From: an uncultured Clostridia bacterium
GTDB lineage: Bacteria > Bacillota > Clostridia > Christensenellales > UBA1242
Length of the DNA: 64,000 nt
NCBI GenBank assembly: GCA_934748015.1
Contig: CAKVHF010000004.1
Location: forward strand, 116,061 to 180,060
Direction of reading: 5' to 3'
Positions 45,006 to 54,525 of the stretch are shown piece by piece. The notes below the pieces were generated by a model. It did not search any database, was not told the origin of the DNA, and saw only the letters and a list, made by a program, of their open reading frames with translations. The first letter of the stretch is position 1. Each line of letters begins with the position of its first letter. Both the position numbers and the translations under genes were made by a program.

Positions 45006-46326
45006 AATCTAGCTCCATATCCCCATCATCGCTTAGTTCACTTCCGTCATCTATCATTGTTTTAGGCATTGTCTCAGGGACATTGCTCCCTTCGAACTTG
45101 ATAGATGTCTTTTCCTCCTCCACTTCTTTCAACTTCTCACCTTTCTTGACTGCAATATATTCCATAATCTCAGCATTGGTGTCGGCAGTCTTACGATTGT
45201 TAAGCAGAGTCTCACGAATACGATTTTTAGCACCATCTCTTACCTCGTCTCTGGACTCGGCATATCTATCTACTACACTTTGAATAATATTGTCACTCTT
45301 GGCAGTGATCATATTATCTATCTGCGCAGTCAACTTGTCTGTTCCCTGATAATTGATCTGGTGTGCAACATAATTGATAGGATTAACACGAACAATGTAT
45401 GGCTTAGATGACAAAAATTGTCCGTTATTCTCCTCTACTGTCACTCTGTACCAGAAACTATTAGGTGCTAGCTCGCCATCCTTGATAGAGTTATACTCTG
45501 CTCCTGCAGTCATTGCACCCTTAAATGGTGTATATGATCCGCCAGAGATCATATATATTGGCTTATTCTCTTTCTTTCCATTAACACTTTCGCCCACAAC
45601 AGCACTCTTGAAATAGTTCATAGTGGTTCGTGCTAAGTAAATATCCGCACCGCCTCTCTTGGTTGCACGCTCTTCCATCTTACGGCCTATATATGCACCT
45701 GTAGTTGCGGTATTATTCCAGTTGATTGTTCTTATGCCAACATTTGCTTCGCCTACTTTGTCATCTTGCAAAGCAACATTAACTAGCGCATCATTACACA
45801 CTTTGCCACTTAGCCCCAAAGCCTCTTGCAAAACGCCCAAAACATCAACTTGGTGGTTCTTAAGTATTCTGTGCTCTTCTGTGCCACGCACCATTGCAAC
45901 AATTTTGCCATCTTGGGCTAAATCCTTGAATAGCGAATAGAAGTACGCAACCTGTTCCTCATAAGACAGCATTTCACCATTACGTGTCTTAGGTATATAT
46001 GTAAATAGCCCTCCATTAAGCACAACTATTGCATTCTCGCTATCTTTCATCAACGCCACATTGTGTTCCAATTCTTTCAAATATGGATTTCGCTTGCCAA
46101 AAGTAGTTCCGTCAATCGTAGAACAAGCATAACCCATATCTACATTGGATATCTCATTGAGTCCAACATCATTCGTATTAACTGAATAATTGAATACATT
46201 GGGTGTAGTTTGCGTAACATCAATATTCATGGTGTCCAATATTTTCTTACGGATATCGTCACCTTTTCGTCTTATATTATATGCATTAAGAGTACTCTCT
46301 TGCATGCTCAAATCTTCATCTTTCAT
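45004..46326 (-). CDS. inactive metallophosphoesterase homologue (pseudoenzyme)
   Basis: A 440-residue protein that aligns by eye with the neighbouring metallophosphoesterase: DSENAIVVLNGGLFTYIP against DSQENAVVFILGDGINSAI, and GKIVAMVRGTEEHRI against GKIAVVHSGNHEDRI. The metal ligands are largely gone: DTH becomes DGT (72-74), the GD Asp becomes Gly (about 105), GNHE becomes GTEE (148-151), HH becomes NN (204-205) and GHTH becomes ARTT (232-235). The tail is acidic (DDGDMELD). It starts 12 bp after its paralogue, so it may be a regulatory partner. Confidence 0.75.
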   Translation of the reverse strand: MKDEDLSMQESTLNAYNIRRKGDDIRKKILDTMNIDVTQTTPNVFNYSVNTNDVGLNEISNVDMGYACSTIDGTTFGKRNPYLKELEHNVALMKDSENAIVVLNGGLFTYIPKTRNGEMLSYEEQVAYFYSLFKDLAQDGKIVAMVRGTEEHRILKNHQVDVLGVLQEALGLSGKVCNDALVNVALQDDKVGEANVGIRTINWNNTATTGAYIGRKMEERATKRGGADIYLARTTMNYFKSAVVGESVNGKKENKPIYMISGGSYTPFKGAMTAGAEYNSIKDGELAPNSFWYRVTVEENNGQFLSSKPYIVRVNPINYVAHQINYQGTDKLTAQIDNMITAKSDNIIQSVVDRYAESRDEVRDGAKNRIRETLLNNRKTADTNAEIMEYIAVKKGEKLKEVEEEKTSIKFEGSNVPETMPKTMIDDGSELSDDGDMELD

Positions 46327-46338
46327 ACACCGCCCCTC

Positions 46339-47628
46339 CTACATCTCTCTGTCGTTGTCAGCACTGGATGCTGCATGCATCTCGCCATCGGTATCGTCAC
46401 CGTCTTCGTCTTTCTTACTTACCTTTTTGGTAGGTGCAGGCTCGTCCTCGTTGCCGTATTTTTCTTTTAAGTATTTTTCAAAGTCCGCAGGCATTTTTCG
46501 TGGTTTCTCTGTTATGCTTGCTATCACCTTGTCTCTAGCGTTCTTCTCCACATCGTCTATTGTGTCTATCAGATCTGTTATCTTATTGTCAATAACATCT
46601 TCATTGGCCTTGTATACACTATTGACTGCTCTAGTTGCTTGGTTAACACGCTTCTCCTTAATATTGGTGTTGAGAGTGTTGGTTGGGGTAAAGAATGCGT
46701 AAGCAGGAACAATCTTAGGATACTTAATGCCAGTAGGTGAAATATTGTCTGCATAAGGATTGGCTTGCGAACTAACTGCCACCCACACTGCAGTCTGCTT
46801 GTATATATCTGGCAAAGCCATGCCTGCACCATAGGTTCCGCCACCACTCGCTGGTAGGCTCATGCATACAACATCATGATAATATTGTTCTCCTTGGTCG
46901 TCAACACGTATAGTACGGTCGGTCTTCATGCTGTATTGGTGAGTGTGCCCTATAACGCACATGTCTGCATTGTCTACATTTCTAAGCAATCTAAATGTTC
47001 CGTCTATGTTTCTTATACCTGTTCCGTGGTGTGTTACTACACCAAAATGGAACTTGCCATCGTCTGCCAACGATTGTCTTAGTACTATATCTGTGTTAGC
47101 ATAGAATGGTGCAAAAGCCTCACCTACACCAGCAATATCTGCAGCAACCTTGGTTGGTGAAACACCAACGGCTCTAGTTATACGATCTTCGTGATTACCA
47201 CTGTGTACAACAGCAATTTTGCCTGCATCGTCCAAGTGCTTTAGAACTCTTGCTAGTTTTCTGTCCCCTTTAGCAATCTTCAATACTTCCGCAAACGTAT
47301 CCAACTCCTCTTGCGGATTCATAAGATCTTCATAAGCATCAGACTTGCTACCAACAATAGCAGAGTTAATGCCGTCACCTAGGATAAACACAACAGCATT
47401 CTCTTGACTATCCGCATATTGCAGATTTTCCATCAATCCCTTAATATCAAAATCGCTAGATCCAATGTGTGTATCACTAAGAAAACAAATCTGCATAGTA
47501 TCAAACTTATCAGAATAATCTTTTGTGATGTCTTTAACCGTAACATTGCGGTTGTTATAGGCAGTCTCCCCCACTTGGTCACGATACTTTTTGCCTAATT
47601 TTTCTATTTCAGGATACTTATTAGCCAT
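46339..47628 (-). CDS. calcineurin-like metallophosphoesterase
   Basis: A 429-residue protein with a complete metal-binding set: SDTHIG (51-56), GDG (84-86), GNHED (144-148), THHG (199-202) and GHTH (227-230). The C-terminal 150 residues are helical and charged, with an acidic end (EDGDDTDGEMHAASSADND). The substrate is unknown; the family includes nucleases and phosphodiesterases. No signal peptide, so it is cytosolic. It is co-transcribed with a dead paralogue. Confidence 0.88.
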   Translation of the reverse strand: MANKYPEIEKLGKKYRDQVGETAYNNRNVTVKDITKDYSDKFDTMQICFLSDTHIGSSDFDIKGLMENLQYADSQENAVVFILGDGINSAIVGSKSDAYEDLMNPQEELDTFAEVLKIAKGDRKLARVLKHLDDAGKIAVVHSGNHEDRITRAVGVSPTKVAADIAGVGEAFAPFYANTDIVLRQSLADDGKFHFGVVTHHGTGIRNIDGTFRLLRNVDNADMCVIGHTHQYSMKTDRTIRVDDQGEQYYHDVVCMSLPASGGGTYGAGMALPDIYKQTAVWVAVSSQANPYADNISPTGIKYPKIVPAYAFFTPTNTLNTNIKEKRVNQATRAVNSVYKANEDVIDNKITDLIDTIDDVEKNARDKVIASITEKPRKMPADFEKYLKEKYGNEDEPAPTKKVSKKDEDGDDTDGEMHAASSADNDREM

Positions 47629-47810
47629 TATAATACTTTGCTCCCTTAAAAAATAAATCTACCTATATATTATCACAGATTTCCCATTTGTCAAGATAGC
47701 AAATTATTTGGATAGCATAAGTCATAAATCTATTTTTGTTAATATAATATTTGGGGAAATAAGCGAGAGTGTGGTATCATTAATATTAATAACATAATAA
47801 TAGAGGATGT

Positions 47811-48473
47811 GTGGACTATATGAACAAACAAAAGAAAAGTGTGGGTGCATGGATACTGACCATTGGAATATTTGGTCTGATTATTGCAGGCGGAATTGTA
47901 CCTATGCTAATGTGGCAAAACTATATTGTAGGCGGGATATTCTTAGGTGTCGGACTGATACTGCTTATCATATACATTGCCAAGTATAACAAAATGGTGA
48001 GATATCGCAACAAAGTAAACGAGGCATTGAGCCTAATAGATATTTATCTAAAAAACAGATTTGACCTTATCCCAAATCTAGTAAACATTGTCAAAGGTTA
48101 TGCTAAGCACGAGAAAGAAACCTTTGAAGAAACAACGAGACTTCGTAACTTAGCAGTCAATGCGACTAGTGAAGAGGAAAAGTTGAACTACTCCAACCAA
48201 TTAGTGCCTAAGATGAAAGACATAGTAATGATTGCTGAAGATTATCCAAAATTGCAAGCCGAAAAGTTGTTCAAAAGCCTAATGGAACAACTAGTAGACA
48301 TCGAGGATCATATCGTATCTGCTAGAAGAATATATGACAGCAATGTCAATCTATACAATAGCGAGATAGAGATTTTTCCTAACAACATCGTATCCGGAAT
48401 GTTTGGATTTGGCAGAGAAAAAATGTTCAAAATAGATGCAGGCGAAACAATTGTGCCTAGTGTTAAAATGTAG
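47811..48473 (+). CDS. LemA family protein
   Basis: A 220-residue protein with two hydrophobic segments near the N-terminus (about 13-34 and 37-57) and the LemA helical bundle: RNKVNEALSLIDIYLKNRFD and LIPNLVNIVKGYAKHEKETF, then LYNSEIEIFPNNIVSGMFGF. The function of LemA is not settled; it is a membrane-bound helical protein. GTG is taken as start, with GAGG 4 nt upstream; the ATG at 47820 is possible. It is coupled to a DUF3137 gene, a standard pairing. Confidence 0.92.
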   Translation: MDYMNKQKKSVGAWILTIGIFGLIIAGGIVPMLMWQNYIVGGIFLGVGLILLIIYIAKYNKMVRYRNKVNEALSLIDIYLKNRFDLIPNLVNIVKGYAKHEKETFEETTRLRNLAVNATSEEEKLNYSNQLVPKMKDIVMIAEDYPKLQAEKLFKSLMEQLVDIEDHIVSARRIYDSNVNLYNSEIEIFPNNIVSGMFGFGREKMFKIDAGETIVPSVKM

Positions 48474-48481
48474 GTGACGAC

Positions 48482-49459
48482 ATGATATCAAAAGAACAAT
48501 TTAGAGAAATAGGCAACAGCCTGATATCTGATGAAGATAGACGGGAGTATAACAAAAAAGCATCGGCAAAAAACAGCATTATCAAGATTGCAATCCCTAT
48601 CGAATCGGTAGCAACAATAGGACTATTGATAGCAGGGATAATATTGCTAGCAACAAGCGGATTCTTGGGCTTACAACTGATTATGTCTGCATTATTTTTA
48701 GCACTATTTTGCCTAGGGCTAGATCTTGTACTAATCAGAGTATTTGGGACATACAAGTGGAAACAATTCAAAGAAACTTACTGCCAACAATTGGTAGAAA
48801 AAATATTTGAGGAATACAACTGCCAATTCAACGCCAATGACTATATCTATGCCAGTGTATACAATGAGAGCAACTTTGGATCAAGCGACTACAACCGCTA
48901 TGGCGGAGAAGATCTATTAACCATAGATATCCCCAACAGCGAAGGCAAGCCTAGTGATACGAAATTTAGGATGAGTGACATATCTGCTATCAAAAAAGAA
49001 ATGGTCATTGTCACCGACAACGATGGCAATCAGCATGAAGAAGAGAAGACTACAGTGTGCTACAGTGGTGCATTTGGCTACGCAAGATTTACTAGACCAT
49101 TCAAATGCAATCTGTCTATCAACACATGGTTAACATTTTTGAACAAGATCAAACTAGAAGACATAGATTTCAACAAAAACTTCAAAGTAAGAACAGACAA
49201 CCAAGTGGAAGCATTGTGCATACTTACCCCAACAGTTATTATGAGGCTAAAAAGTCTACACGAACACTTTGACAAAGTCATGATGTCATTTAGTGGTGAC
49301 ACATTATATATCGGCTTTCCGCACACCAATCTATTTGAGATCGGTGGTGGCAAAACCCTAGACGGAACAGCATTTGATAACTTCTATGATGACTGTGCCA
49401 ATATCCTATACATCGTAGAAGAAATAGCCAACAATGACAAAATCTACAAGAAAGATTAA
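48482..49459 (+). CDS. DUF3137 family membrane protein
   Basis: A 325-residue protein with two membrane segments (about 34-60 and 64-88) and a C-terminal cytosolic region with the DUF3137 pattern: KNFKVRTDNQVEALCILTPT followed by VMMSFSGDTLYIGFPHTNLF. It begins 8 bp after lemA, and LemA-DUF3137 pairs are common in Bacillota and Mycoplasmatota. Role unknown. Confidence 0.85.
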   Translation: MISKEQFREIGNSLISDEDRREYNKKASAKNSIIKIAIPIESVATIGLLIAGIILLATSGFLGLQLIMSALFLALFCLGLDLVLIRVFGTYKWKQFKETYCQQLVEKIFEEYNCQFNANDYIYASVYNESNFGSSDYNRYGGEDLLTIDIPNSEGKPSDTKFRMSDISAIKKEMVIVTDNDGNQHEEEKTTVCYSGAFGYARFTRPFKCNLSINTWLTFLNKIKLEDIDFNKNFKVRTDNQVEALCILTPTVIMRLKSLHEHFDKVMMSFSGDTLYIGFPHTNLFEIGGGKTLDGTAFDNFYDDCANILYIVEEIANNDKIYKKD

Positions 49460-49473
49460 AACCTCAAATAAAA

Positions 49474-49528
49474 AAACTTTATCTAACACTTTCCCTATTA
49501 TTGGGAACAACTTAGATAAAGTTTTTTT
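49474..49528 (+). terminator. terminator of lemA-DUF3137
   Basis: AAACTTTATCTAA (49474-49486)/TTAGATAAAGTTT (49512-49524), followed by T7. Confidence 0.9.
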
Positions 49529-49624
49529 CTTTTTAACGGCACCAAATTTCGCATTGTATCAAAACAAAAGTCCATATATGGATGCTACTTAAGAAAAATT
49601 TTTAAAAAAGTGGTGTTTTTTATC

Positions 49625-49653
49625 TTGAAATATACTAAAAAATTATGTATACT
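49625..49653 (+). promoter_or_regulatory. promoter of the DAC-like/PLD-like operon
   Basis: TTGAAA (49625-49630), 17-bp spacer, TATACT (49648-49653). It implies an unusually long leader of about 330 nt before the ATG at 49992. Confidence 0.7.
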
Positions 49654-49659
49654 CTTAAG

Positions 49660-49991
49660 TATAAGGGAAAAGTGTATATATTATATATATTGGCAAACAT
49701 TATTCCAAAACATAGCCATCCCCTCTTGGAAAATAGTCTAACAAAATCTATTAGGTGTGTACCCCAAAAAAATCCTTACTACAAATGTGATCACCAAAAA
49801 AAAGTAGAAAAAATCACAAAGTCTAACGCAAGGAAGAAAAAAAGATATTTTTGGTACAGGCCGTAGGTGATTGAGAACCAAACACATCGCATAAAGTAGT
49901 GTAATGACCAAGCAAAAGGGAAAAAAGAAATATAATTGTCGAAAATATCATATTGCACCCAGTAAAATAACCAAAAAAAGGATAAGTTGCC
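49660..49991 (+). other. 330-nt untranslated leader
   Basis: A long AT-rich leader with many A tracts. A short ORF (49645-49866) overlaps the -10 box, has no ribosome binding site and is unlikely to be real. I recognise no riboswitch class. Confidence 0.4.
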
Positions 49992-51077
49992 ATGGAAAGA
50001 AATATATATTTTGAAGAAGCAAAAGAATCAGTAACAAGTTTGTTTGACCTAGAAATGCCCTCTATGGCAAATAGTGATGTAGAGAAGTTAATCAATTTCT
50101 TCTACGCAATGTCGACTTACGAGGAAGAGAGTGTCAAGATTAAGCCAGAGTTGTATATCACCAACAACATCAATCTGCTTATTAAGACTATTCCTAATTG
50201 TTACAAGTTAAGTATTTTCCACGATAGCGATGCAAGAAATTTCAAACAAAGAACCAAGGCTATCATGTGCTTCTGCAAAAACGATTGGCAGTTGTATATC
50301 AACTTTGACGAAGACTCGGTAGAATATGGACTGATCAAGGTTCTAAGTAGTATCAAGGACAAATCTCTTAGTCAGCTTGCCTTTGACGACTACAAGGACA
50401 ATCTACAATCCAAGTTATCGCTTATCAACATCAACGTTATCAGCGGTGGCATGATTGTCTTAAAAGGTATCAAGGATAACAAAGTAAGTATCAGCTTCAA
50501 CCTAAATACAACAACCGAATTCAACTGGGACGAAAAGATTGCTAACTTCGTAAAAGCATGCACCAGCAAGATCAACACCAAGAGTGCCAGAAAGTTAGCG
50601 GACATCCGCAACATCTACACCAATGTATTCCAGAAACTCTTCAAGGGCTTGCACGGAACAATCTGTCTAGTTATAGACAAGGATTATGTAGACACCAAGG
50701 GTTTCCTTGCAGACGGAATATGGCTGAAAGAACCTATTGAGTTCTCCAAACTTTTCCTTCAGAGCAAGAACTTCAACGAGTTCAAACTAACCAGTTACAC
50801 CGAACTAATCACCACTATGCTTAACTATGACGGCATCACTGTTATAGACAATGCCGGAAGAGTGCGTGCATACAATGTCTTTATCGAAAGTAGCCAAAAG
50901 GCAAGCGAGAAGATCGTGGGTGGTGCAAGAAAGCGTGCTGCATATACCCTACTGAAATACAAGTCTAACAAGTTCGTGGGGGTATACTTCCAGAGCCAAG
51001 ACGGTGCTAACTTCTATCAAGAGACCGAGTACTACAAGAAGAGAAATCTAGAAAAAAATAAAAAGGACGCAGATTAA
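49992..51077 (+). CDS. protein with degenerate diadenylate-cyclase (DAC)-fold C-terminal domain
   Basis: A 361-residue protein. Residues about 265-345 follow the DAC pattern: YDGITVIDNAGRVRAYNVFI where DGA is usual (280-282), then GGARKRAA where GTRHRAA is usual (310-317), then FVGVYFQSQDG. Loss of the RHR His suggests nucleotide sensing rather than c-di-AMP synthesis; DAC-fold sensor domains of this sort have been predicted. Residues 1-260 are of unknown fold. It is followed after 6 bp by a dead cardiolipin-synthase homologue. Confidence 0.6.
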   Translation: MERNIYFEEAKESVTSLFDLEMPSMANSDVEKLINFFYAMSTYEEESVKIKPELYITNNINLLIKTIPNCYKLSIFHDSDARNFKQRTKAIMCFCKNDWQLYINFDEDSVEYGLIKVLSSIKDKSLSQLAFDDYKDNLQSKLSLININVISGGMIVLKGIKDNKVSISFNLNTTTEFNWDEKIANFVKACTSKINTKSARKLADIRNIYTNVFQKLFKGLHGTICLVIDKDYVDTKGFLADGIWLKEPIEFSKLFLQSKNFNEFKLTSYTELITTMLNYDGITVIDNAGRVRAYNVFIESSQKASEKIVGGARKRAAYTLLKYKSNKFVGVYFQSQDGANFYQETEYYKKRNLEKNKKDAD

Positions 51078-51083
51078 TCAATA

Positions 51084-52625
51084 ATGAAAAGATTAAGAGC
51101 ATTTCTATATTCCAAAAGTTTTAATATAGTATTTTCCACAATAATCAATGTGGTTGCTGCTGTGCTAATAACATACTTATTTGGCATAGCATGGTACCTG
51201 ATAGGTTGCCTTGGCTTTGCTATACTAATATTCCTTGGGCTTATATACAAGAACCGCAACTGCAAGATCAACTTCATGATACTGCAACTTAGCATTATTT
51301 TGCCACTAGTTGCTTTGACTCTATTTAGATACATGACCAATATACGTGGTAGCAAAAGGATAAGAACCAAGTATAGAGAGTTGTCACAACTGGATACTGG
51401 CTACACTGCTAGCGAAAACGATGCAGTGCTAGACACCCTATCCAAGAAGAGCATACTAATAAGCAAAACAAGCAAGTATCTTAATGCAACCCTCAATGCA
51501 CCTGTGTATGAGAACAACTCAGCATACTTTATCAGCAGTGCCAACAAGTACTACGAAGATCTATCTCGTAGCCTAAAGGGTGCTAAGAAATACATATTTA
51601 TCGAATGCAACAAGATGACCGATTGTGCTGTATGGCAAAACATCTTCCAGATCCTAAAAGAGAGAACTTTTGCGGGAGTAGAAATCAAATTGTTATATGA
51701 CGATTACAATTCTATCAAAGCATTTAAGGACAAAGAAACTTTCGTAAAACTATTTAATCACAAGATCGAAACACTAGCATTCAATCCGCTAAAAGCAGGC
51801 GTGGGCAGACTATCCCAGCACCGAAACTTCAATAACACAATTATTATTGATGGCGAATGTGCTTATGCAGGTCAGATAGGACTAAGCAACGAATTTGTTG
51901 AAAAGTCATCTCTAGGCGATGTCCCTAACAAGAAACTAGCCAGTGCAATATATGTAAGTGGCGATGCTGTGACCAGCCTTACCAAGAACTTTGTAATCAA
52001 CTGGAACTTATTTGCTAGTTCGGACGCACTAGTACTAGAGAAATATCTAACCAAGGTTGCATCCAAGTCCAGAAACAAGAACTACATTCAACCATTTGAG
52101 GTAACACCTCTTATCAAAGAAAATGTATGCAAGAACATCCAAAACAACCTGGTCAATTGTGCCAGCAATAGCCTATGGATCGTGACCCCATACATGCTAG
52201 TGGGCAGTGAGAGCAAGAATGCACTTATTGCTAGTGCTAGATGTGGAGTAGATGTCAATATCATTGTATCCAAGAATTACAAATCTAAATGGCAAAATGA
52301 CCTAAGTTACACCAACTATGGATCGTTGATACGAGAAGGTGTCAAGATCTACACTATAGACAACACCGAACTAGAGAACCAAATAATCTTAGCCGACAAC
52401 TCCAACCTATTGATCGGAACAGGCAACATAGATAGCAGACGCATGTATTCCCCTTTCGAGAACGGCATGCTAGTGTATAGCGAGGATATCGCAGTAAGTG
52501 TACAACAATATATTGCAAAACTTCTTCCTTACTGTACACAACTAACATACAAAGAAGTAAAGAAAAGAAAACTATCGAGCAAGCTAAATGGTGCCCTACT
52601 TAAGATCTTCTCACCGTTGATGTAA
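51084..52625 (+). CDS. cardiolipin-synthase-like protein with both HKD motifs lost
   Basis: A 513-residue protein built like bacterial cardiolipin synthase: two to three N-terminal membrane segments (about 14-55, 62-82) and two PLD domains. The first HKD motif reads FNNTIIIDG (249-257) where HRKxxVIDG is expected; the second reads ELENQIILAD (429-438) where LHAKxxxxD is expected, while downstream GTGNIDSRR and FENGMLVYS are kept. The catalytic His and Lys are thus absent in both, so it is probably a structural or regulatory pseudoenzyme. Confidence 0.78.
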   Translation: MKRLRAFLYSKSFNIVFSTIINVVAAVLITYLFGIAWYLIGCLGFAILIFLGLIYKNRNCKINFMILQLSIILPLVALTLFRYMTNIRGSKRIRTKYRELSQLDTGYTASENDAVLDTLSKKSILISKTSKYLNATLNAPVYENNSAYFISSANKYYEDLSRSLKGAKKYIFIECNKMTDCAVWQNIFQILKERTFAGVEIKLLYDDYNSIKAFKDKETFVKLFNHKIETLAFNPLKAGVGRLSQHRNFNNTIIIDGECAYAGQIGLSNEFVEKSSLGDVPNKKLASAIYVSGDAVTSLTKNFVINWNLFASSDALVLEKYLTKVASKSRNKNYIQPFEVTPLIKENVCKNIQNNLVNCASNSLWIVTPYMLVGSESKNALIASARCGVDVNIIVSKNYKSKWQNDLSYTNYGSLIREGVKIYTIDNTELENQIILADNSNLLIGTGNIDSRRMYSPFENGMLVYSEDIAVSVQQYIAKLLPYCTQLTYKEVKKRKLSSKLNGALLKIFSPLM

Positions 52626-52668
52626 CATTATTGGCAATATATGTGCGTTATAACAACCTAATAACATA

Positions 52669-52743
52669 GATGCAATGTCATGATTGACAATACAGATATG
52701 ATGTAATGTCATGATTGACAATACAGATATGATGTAATGTCAT
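52669..52743. repeat. 31-bp tandem repeat, about 2.4 copies
   Basis: Units at 52669-52699 and 52700-52730 differ by one base (GATGCAATG against GATGTAATG), followed by a partial third (52731-52743). Each contains ATGTCATGATTGACAATACA. No coding potential. Confidence 0.85.
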
Positions 52744-52814
52744 AACACCAAATAAATATTAACAATTGCCGATGTAAAAAAACAATAGCAACCCTAAGGT
52801 TGCATAGCAAAACA

Positions 52815-52853
52815 AAATCGCAAGAGTGTAAGTATATACTCTTGCGATTTTTT
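52815..52853. terminator. terminator, possibly bidirectional
   Basis: AAATCGCAAGAGT (52815-52827) pairs perfectly with ACTCTTGCGATTT (52838-52850), T6 on the plus strand and AAAACAAAA on the other side. Confidence 0.85.
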
Positions 52854-52883
52854 ATTTAACAATTTATTTTTTGATTATATTTT

Positions 52884-54359
52884 CTAATTATTATCGATTG
52901 GTTTGTTGTCTTTGTCTTTTGGCTTATTTACAACCAGTGGGCGATTGATAAAGTATCTAACCAGTGGCATTAGTCCAAATATCAGTGCCAAAAACATAAT
53001 AACAATGACCGCTATAAGCAATATCTCTTTCAGTCCAAAAGTATGATTGGATAGGATATAAATGCTTACAACATCGCTAGCATAGTCGCCCTTGACAGCC
53101 TTAACCGCAATGCTTGTTGCGACATCGGAGTTGATATCAATCTTACTTCCTTCCACCCATTCGCCATTGTTAAGCCTATAATATATCACCGCATCTGGAT
53201 CGGGAGTAGAGAACACCGCTTTGCCATTCTTGCTTAGTTTGATTTCGCTAGCTAGTTCCACCTCTTCGCCATCCACAGTGATAGTCATAGTTGGAGTTGT
53301 TGGCACAACTTTGACCTCGTATGCAGAGTATCTATCCACAAATACATCACAGATAGACTTGATGGAGTTATCCCCTTCGTCTGTAAAATATAACAGGTAA
53401 TTTCCGCAATTTAGTCCTTGCAAAATATTTTGCTCGCCCACTACACTGCTATTGTTTATAGTCTTTACTGTTTCAAATGTCGTGCTATCCTTGATAACAA
53501 TCTTGATATCACTTGCAGTTAGTCCCAACAAAGATAGATCATCTATTTTGTTGTACTTTAGCCCAGTAGATAGCATGTACTTGTTGGATGTCTTTAGTCC
53601 AACTACACCGCTAACCACCTTGACCTTGTTATTGCCATTGTATGTTGCGTTCTCAAAAGTATTAACACCCACAATCACAATGTTGTTAACAAGCAACTCT
53701 TGTCTATGCAAAGTTATATTGTTGACATCCTTGATAGGATTGCTATTGATATTAACGATCACGTCGCTATCTTCTGTTCGCAAAAACGACATATTAATAG
53801 AGCTAATATAGTTGTTACTTAAGTTGATATTGTTTAGTTTAGTCAAGCTAGAAAGATCGCAAGTGGATATAAGATTGTTGCTAAGATCTATAGATGTAAC
53901 AATGCTTGCAAGTGAACTAAAACTGGATGCCGAAATGCTGGATAGCGAATTGTGCGATAGGTTGACGGCGGTCAGGTTGCTAGCACCGCTAAAGTCCAAT
54001 AGTTCTAGCCCTGTTAGGTCGGATATGCCATTCTTGCTATTGATGCCACCGCCTAGGTTAAGTACTCCGCCAGTCACACCAAAGTCCATGCCGGCAAACA
54101 TATTCTTGTACACAACCTGCATCCTTGGGATGGTTGTTGTCTCGTCCACCCTTCTAGGCAACTCGTAGTACTTATTGTACACTTCTAGCAAAGAGTAATA
54201 CAACTGGGTATCTATGATTTGTTCGGTTGTGATTTTTCGTCCCAAAGTACTTTCGTCTGGCAGGCTTGGGGCTTCGGCTAGTACCACATTGGGATACAGC
54301 CCAATGGCGCAGAACATCGCAACTATTATTAAGATAAAGGATAATATTTTCTTTTTCAT
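52884..54359 (-). CDS. secreted leucine-rich repeat protein with C-terminal membrane anchor
   Basis: A 491-residue protein: signal peptide (about 1-28, cleavage near VLAEA), LRR units (about 110-205: LTAVNLSHNSLSSI, TSIDLSNNLISTCDL, NNINLSNNYISSINM), beta-rich Ig-like or chitobiase-like domains (about 340-440; STPDPDAVIYYRLNNGEW) and a C-terminal membrane helix (about 447-470) with a basic cytosolic tail. No LPXTG. It should be exposed outside the membrane for binding. Confidence 0.82.
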   Translation of the reverse strand: MKKKILSFILIIVAMFCAIGLYPNVVLAEAPSLPDESTLGRKITTEQIIDTQLYYSLLEVYNKYYELPRRVDETTTIPRMQVVYKNMFAGMDFGVTGGVLNLGGGINSKNGISDLTGLELLDFSGASNLTAVNLSHNSLSSISASSFSSLASIVTSIDLSNNLISTCDLSSLTKLNNINLSNNYISSINMSFLRTEDSDVIVNINSNPIKDVNNITLHRQELLVNNIVIVGVNTFENATYNGNNKVKVVSGVVGLKTSNKYMLSTGLKYNKIDDLSLLGLTASDIKIVIKDSTTFETVKTINNSSVVGEQNILQGLNCGNYLLYFTDEGDNSIKSICDVFVDRYSAYEVKVVPTTPTMTITVDGEEVELASEIKLSKNGKAVFSTPDPDAVIYYRLNNGEWVEGSKIDINSDVATSIAVKAVKGDYASDVVSIYILSNHTFGLKEILLIAVIVIMFLALIFGLMPLVRYFINRPLVVNKPKDKDNKPIDNN

Positions 54360-54467
54360 ATAATTATTTTATTAAATAATTGCCATAAAGTAAAGCAATA
54401 AACTTAAGATATGATATTTCAAAAATTATCGTAAAACTTCACGATTGCAACTATCGACCTATTTAGT

Positions 54468-54497
54468 TTGGCAAAAAGTATGGCAATAGTGTATACT
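54468..54497 (+). promoter_or_regulatory. promoter of the DUF4097-like gene
   Basis: TTGGCA (54468-54473), 18-bp spacer, TATACT (54492-54497). Confidence 0.6.
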
Positions 54498-54525
54498 ATG
54501 GGTATAAATAGCGAGGCTATTGCTT

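Noticed and set aside
49645..49866. 73-codon ORF upstream of the DAC-like gene
   Set aside because: Its ATG overlaps the -10 box of a good promoter, it has no ribosome binding site, and the product is basic and low-complexity. Treated as leader sequence.
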